Source: an uncultured Clostridia bacterium
GTDB taxonomy: Bacteria > Bacillota > Clostridia > Lachnospirales > CAG-274
Assembly: GCA_946630405.1 (NCBI GenBank)
Contig: CAMOYW010000058.1
Location: forward strand, 1-6,460
DNA: 6,460 nt
Direction: 5' to 3'
Positions 1-3,900 of the stretch are shown here, piece after piece. Below the pieces are notes generated by a model that made no database searches, had not been told where the DNA came from, and saw nothing but the letters and a program-made list of their open reading frames with translations. Position 1 is the first letter of the stretch. Every line of letters starts with the position of its first letter. Position numbers and translations under genes: made by a program.

Positions 1-352
1 AGACCTTGACTGGACGAACAAAAAATCAAGAAGCACGGTGGAAATGAACGATAAGGCTTTCCGACCCGCAATTGAAAAAACGGATGCAAACATAGCGGCA
101 TACGATACCGTGTTTGTGGGCTTTCCCGTTTGGTGGTACACAGCTCCTACCATTATAAACACTTTCCTTGAAAGCTACGACTTTTCGGGCAAGAAGATAG
201 TAATTTACGCAACTTCGGGCGGCAGCGGACTCGGAAAGACGAGTGAAGATCTGAAAGCAAGTGTATCGGACACTGCGACCATAGTGAGCGGAAAAGTGTT
301 GAACGGCATGAATGAAGATAAAATAAAAGAATGGGCAGAACAGTTTTTATAA
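1..352 (+). CDS. Flavodoxin-like protein, C-terminal part (5' end outside window)
   Basis: Partial gene: frame 2 is open from the left edge to TAA at 350-352, giving 116 residues starting DLDWTNKKSRSTVEMND. A GTG at 38 is in frame, but the residues before it already match the family, so it is not the start. Flavodoxins of this type are usually about 150-165 residues, so roughly 45 N-terminal residues, including the FMN phosphate-binding loop, lie upstream. Visible family features are the strand plus aromatic FMN loop GFPVWWYTAP (119-148), the LESYDFSGKKIVIYATSGG strand and the glycine-rich loop TSGGSGLG (212-235), which together cradle the isoalloxazine ring. The fold is the short-chain flavodoxin_4 type, a cytoplasmic FMN electron carrier or small NAD(P)H-dependent reductase; the redox partner cannot be told. 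No gene follows closely on the same strand, so it is probably the last gene of its transcript. The family is clear; the physiological role is not. Confidence 0.93.
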   Translation, partial: DLDWTNKKSRSTVEMNDKAFRPAIEKTDANIAAYDTVFVGFPVWWYTAPTIINTFLESYDFSGKKIVIYATSGGSGLGKTSEDLKASVSDTATIVSGKVLNGMNEDKIKEWAEQFL

Positions 353-390
353 AATTCGTGTATAATATGTAAGTATTGCGGGGTGACTTC

Positions 391-412
391 CGAGAGAGGT
401 TGCCTCGTTTTA
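391..412 (+). terminator. Possible weak terminator after the flavodoxin gene
   Basis: A short hairpin 39 bases past the flavodoxin stop: CGAG (391-394) can pair with CTCG (404-407), or alternatively GAGG (396-399) with CCTC (403-406), followed by GTTTTAC. The stem is short and the U-tract is only four bases, so this is a poor match to an intrinsic terminator. Position is the main argument. Confidence 0.3.
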
Positions 413-433
413 CAATATAAGGGAAGGAAATTT

Positions 434-466
434 TGGTATAAAAAATATGTCACGCAATTTTTACCA
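434..466. repeat. Imperfect inverted repeat in AT-rich spacer
   Basis: TGGTA at 434-438 is complementary to TACCA at 462-466. The A-run at 440-443 can continue the stem with the T-run at 458-461, with T439 bulged and a loop of about 14 bases. Most of the pairing is A-T, so stability would be low. It could be a regulator site or chance in AT-rich DNA; no family is recognised. Confidence 0.3.
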
Positions 467-579
467 CAATATGTAGTACACAAATAAAAGTGATTAGGGC
501 ATATTTACTTTTTGTGTCTTTTTTAGTGTCAAATTCTTTAAAATTAGCAGAAAAACGGCTATTTATTTTATTTTTTATG

Positions 580-608
580 TTGATTTTTACTAAAATTTGT
601 TTTATAAT
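580..608 (+). promoter_or_regulatory. SigA-type promoter driving the structured leader and lyase gene
   Basis: TTGATT (580-585) serves as -35 and TATAAT (603-608, a perfect -10) lies exactly 17 bases away. The spacer is AT-rich, as is common in Clostridia. Transcription would begin about 614-616, directly before the GC-richer structured segment, which strengthens both calls. It is the best promoter upstream of the lyase gene, about 295 bases before its start codon, and implies a long 5' leader. Confidence 0.75.
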
Positions 609-710
609 TACTTTAACTATGAATACGACCCGAGGCTTGGGGATGAGGTGCTTTGGTTTTTTAGCGGGAATCGAGGCAAGCATTTTCGGGCAGAAGCTAA
701 GTATTTATGG

Positions 711-730
711 ACCCTATACCGATATAGGGT
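711..730 (+). other. Perfect 8-bp hairpin within the leader RNA
   Basis: ACCCTATA (711-718) is fully complementary to TATAGGGT (723-730) around a CCGA loop (719-722). It is not followed by a U-tract long enough for termination (TTT then GG), so it is read as part of the RNA fold. The loop is also complementary to TCGG at 686-689, which could allow a loop contact competing with the helix formed by 629-633 and 686-690. Confidence 0.7.
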
Positions 731-734
731 TTTG

Positions 735-752
735 GAAGGGAGAATTCCCTTC
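735..752 (+). other. Perfect 7-bp hairpin within the leader RNA
   Basis: GAAGGGA (735-741) pairs completely with TCCCTTC (746-752) around a GAAT loop. It sits four bases after the preceding hairpin, so the two could stack coaxially as peripheral arms. No U-run follows. Confidence 0.7.
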
Positions 753-895
753 GTGAAAGGCTGCGGCACGTAAGGGCTTTGCGGTGTTTCGGGTATGCTT
801 TTCCGAGAGCGTCAACGAGGATATGAGCAATACCTTGCACTTTGCATATTTCCATGCGTTCGGTTCAGACCTTTCAAATCGGTACAAAATTTAAA

Positions 896-901
896 AGGAG
901 G
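896..901 (+). promoter_or_regulatory. Ribosome binding site of the PL9 lyase gene
   Basis: AGGAGG, fully complementary to the anti-Shine-Dalgarno end of 16S rRNA, lies seven bases before ATG at 909. It fixes the start codon, and the signal peptide beginning directly at this ATG confirms it. Confidence 0.93.
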
Positions 902-908
902 ATTTTCA

Positions 909-977
909 ATGAAGAAACGACTTCTCTCATTGGTGCTTGCCGCAAGCCTTGTATTAGGCTCAGTTACGGTATATGCC
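909..977 (+). other. Sec signal peptide of the lyase (residues 1-23)
   Basis: MKKR positive N-region, a hydrophobic core LLSLVLAASLVLGSVTV, and a VYA|ND cleavage site give a standard signal peptidase I substrate. There is no lipobox cysteine, so the protein is not a lipoprotein. Confidence 0.92.
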
Positions 978-3900
978 AATGATACCGTTGTTGCCGAGCC
1001 TTCGGATGCGGTCGGTGTTTCGGATGAAGTAGAGTCTGCGCAGAGTGTACAACTCGGCGATGACACACAGGCTTATGCTTTGGAAACTTCACCTTGGGCT
1101 ACCACTTCACCTTGGCAGGCTACCGTTTACGGCGATTGCGGCGGTCAGGAAAGAGTTGACAATCTGGGCAACCCCGAGTATGCCGACTATTACCATGACG
1201 AAAGCGGAAACGTTATCTATCCTTATGAAGTAGTTGAAGACGGAAGCTCCGTTCGTGTAAGAATGGGTGTTCCTTCACTCATCGGCTATGAGGATGATGC
1301 TCCCGCAAGCTCACTTGCAACCGGTAAGATCGCAGGCTCGACCGAAGGTATAGTTTACTATTACCAGGAGCTCAGCAAGGATGATGACTTTACATTATCC
1401 GCTACGGCTAACGTAAACGATGTTTGGACTTTCAACAATCAGGTTTCCTTCGGTGCTACCGTCAGAGATCATGTTGCGCCTTTCAGTGCTGCAACTGCTG
1501 ACAGAAAGCCCGGAAGCACTATCACCGCAGGTCCTACACAGACAAAGAACCTTCGTGACGGTGCGGGTGCTATGTCCTTTGGATACACCAGAAACTCGTC
1601 CAACGCGATAACTCGCTACGACTCTGCCGCTACGGCAGTTCCCAAGGCGGGCGATTCTATACCTGTTTCCATCAAGAAAGCAGGCGATAACTACACCATT
1701 ACCTTTGGTGATGACACCACTACCGTAACAGCCGAAGAAGCAGGCATAGCTTTTGAAGATGACAAGATCTTCGCAGGTTTCTTCGCTTCCCGTGCGGCAG
1801 ACGTAACATTCACAAATGTTAAGCTTTCCGTAGCAGGTGCGGCTGTTGAAGTTGGTGACTGGGAAGAGAACGGAAACGGTCTCAACGGTCAGACTAAGGA
1901 AAACGCTACATCCGACAAGCTTTCCTTAGGTTCCTTCACACACAATGATGATTTTTCCGAGCTTAGCATCTCTGTTCCCGATGCAGGCGACGGCGTAGGT
2001 AAGTTCTCAAACTCCGAGGATTCCTACTATTACACAGCTCGTAAAGCTCCCGCAGGTGAGGACTTTACATTAAAGGGCACTATCAACGTTAACGCAGTTG
2101 ATACTATCACCAACCCCAAGCAGTGGGCAGCAGGTGCTATCGTATTTAACAAGCACTATGTTAAGGGTGCTACCGATGAAACTCTCAAGGGTCAGAACGG
2201 CGAGAGCTTCTTCGTAGGTCTTATGTCCACAGACGGTTCCCTTGTAGATGTTGTTTACAGATCTACGGACGGAGCTGCAGCTAAGGTCGTTCAAGTAGCA
2301 GGTACCGGCGCATCTTTCGGCGGCAACTACGGACCTTACGATATCAAGATCAAGAAGAGCGATGACATATTAAAGGTGACCATTAAGGACGCCAACGGAA
2401 ACGTTCTTACAGATTCTACCGGAAAGGCAGTAGGCGAAGTTGACCTCAGTCTCTCCGAACTCGGACTTTCTTTTGCAGACAATCAGTACATCGGTTACTG
2501 TGTGGCAAGAGGCGGTTCCATCAATGTTACAAATAACTCCCTTAGCGTAGGCTCTAAGAAGGTAGAGAGCATCTCTATCGCTCAGAACCCCGATAAGGTA
2601 GATTATTACAGCACAGAGTCTTTCGACTACACAGGTCTTAAGCTCAACGTTAAATACACAGACGGTACCACGGCTGTACTTGACAGTGCAGACGAGGATG
2701 ACTACAGCGAGATGAGCTTTACGGGCTTTGATGAGGCTACAAGCAAGAGCTTCACAGACGTCGGTAACAGAGTTATCAATGTAGCTGTAGGTGCGGGTAC
2801 TTGCGAACTTCCCGTTACCGTAAGACCTATCAAGGTCACAAACATCGCAGTTAATTATCAGCCCACCAATAACGAGTACGTTACGGGCGCACAGTTCAAC
2901 CCCGCAGGTCTTGTTGCGGTAGCTACCCTTGAGGACGGCTCCGTTAAGACCATGGCAGCAGCTAACAGAGCTTACACCATAAACGGTCAGGAATTCGCAG
3001 CTAACGGCGTATTCACAGACGATATGGCAGGCGACACTGTTATCAAGCTCAGCTACGGCGGAGATGACAACATAGATCCCAACGGTGTATACGGAGATAT
3101 CCCTGTTACCGTTAAGAAAGCTACACTTCAGTACATCGACATCATGACCAAGCCCGCTACCACACGCTTCTGCGTAGGTGATGAGCTTAATACGGCAGGT
3201 CTCGTTGTACAGGCTGTTTACTCCATAGACGGAGAGACTTCCGGTAAGATGGTCGTTCTCAATGAGGATGAGTATCATATCGAAGGTTTTGATTCTTCTG
3301 CAGTTACAAACAGCCAGACACTTACAATAGTTTATAACGCAGATCCTTCCAAGACGGTTACATATGATGTTTCCATCATCGAAGTTGCCGTTCTCGGTAC
3401 GGAGATTGTTTACTATCCTCGTCTTACCTATGAGGTAGGCGAAGAGTTCGATCCTACGGGCTTATCCGTTGAGATCACTTATAACAACGATACTACAAAG
3501 TCGCTCGACAGAGCAAACTACTATGTATTTGACGGCTCCGCTTACTACGCTGTTGATTCCGACGGAACAAAGACAGCAGTATCCGAAAGCGAAGCTAAGG
3601 CTGAGATGAGCTATTATATAGACCTCAGCAATTTCTCTACCGCTGCGGTAGGAAGAACTGCCGTTAAGGTAGTTACATCCGGTTACGGCGAGATGGATCT
3701 CGTTGCTACGGTTAGAGATAAGAGTTCCTATATCTGGAAGGCAACTTTCTTCGGCGCATCTTCACTCGGTGTAAACGAGAACAGCGAGCCCTCCGATATG
3801 ACACTTACAAAGACAGACGGTTCTACCTTCATTAACAACAAAGAAGAGCGTAACATTCTTCCCGAAGTAATGACAGAGGGTAAGCTCAGCGGCGTTGAGA

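Larger units (their letters stand above)
353..579. other. AT-rich intergenic stretch without a supported gene
   Basis: No reading frame here has both a plausible ribosome binding site and a protein-like translation. Composition is strongly AT-rich, especially from 415 onward, unlike the flanking coding DNA. Besides the weak hairpin near 391-407, one imperfect inverted repeat is visible: TGGTA (434-438) with TACCA (462-466), extended inward by A-runs pairing with a T-run. A TATAAT at 361-366 has no acceptable -35 element at the right distance (GAACAG), so I do not call a promoter from it. The stretch most likely holds the flavodoxin 3' end and upstream DNA of the promoter at 580. Confidence 0.6.
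615..870 (+). ncRNA. Structured RNA leader, tentatively raiA (ARRPOF) class
   Basis: Base composition changes sharply just after the promoter at 580-608 to a purine-rich, hairpin-rich segment with no convincing ORF. Pairings visible by eye: CCCGA (629-633) with TCGGG (686-690), stacked near GCTTG (635-639) with CAAGC (677-681); TTAGC (661-665) with GCTAA (696-700), which would cross the first helix and form a pseudoknot; a perfect 8-bp hairpin at 711-730; a perfect 7-bp hairpin at 735-752; TCGG (789-792) with CCGA (803-806); and ATATG (821-825) with CATAT (845-849) around GCAA/TTGC (827-830, 835-838). Length, the pseudoknotted 5' half and purine-rich joining strands resemble the raiA RNA class of Firmicutes as I remember it, but I cannot align it to the consensus. 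No known metabolite riboswitch core was recognised. Ends are approximate: the 5' end comes from the promoter, and the 3' end from the last hairpin before the ribosome binding site. It may act in cis on the lyase gene or be an independent RNA. Confidence 0.55.

Noticed and set aside
361..366. TATAAT just after the flavodoxin stop as a promoter
   Set aside because: The hexamer about 17 bases upstream (GAACAG) is not a -35 element, there is no TGn extension, and no gene follows directly.
450..683. Minus-strand 77-codon frame in the intergenic region
   Set aside because: The Lys/Ile-rich translation comes from AT-rich DNA, it has no convincing start context, and it overlaps the promoter and structured segment.
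711..752. The two perfect hairpins as intrinsic terminators
   Set aside because: Neither is followed by a U-tract: the first is followed by TTTGG and the second by GTGAAAGG.
490..756. Plus-strand 88-codon frame across the promoter and the leader RNA
   Set aside because: It runs through the AT-rich spacer, the promoter and the RNA hairpins, has no ribosome binding site, and its hydrophobic N-terminal part simply reflects T-rich DNA.
615..870. Known metabolite riboswitch (c-di-GMP, cobalamin, TPP, SAM, FMN, glycine, c-di-AMP)
   Set aside because: I looked for the conserved core strings of these classes as I remember them and found none; this is by eye, so a diverged member cannot be excluded.
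2370..3278. Minus-strand 302-codon reading frame, and similar ones at 2070-2294, 3762-4238, 5196-5378, 5628-6014 and 6225-6455
   Set aside because: All are in codon register opposite the lyase gene, have no ribosome binding context, and give Cys/Val/Ser-rich translations unlike real proteins; they result from avoidance of TTA, CTA and TCA in the sense gene.
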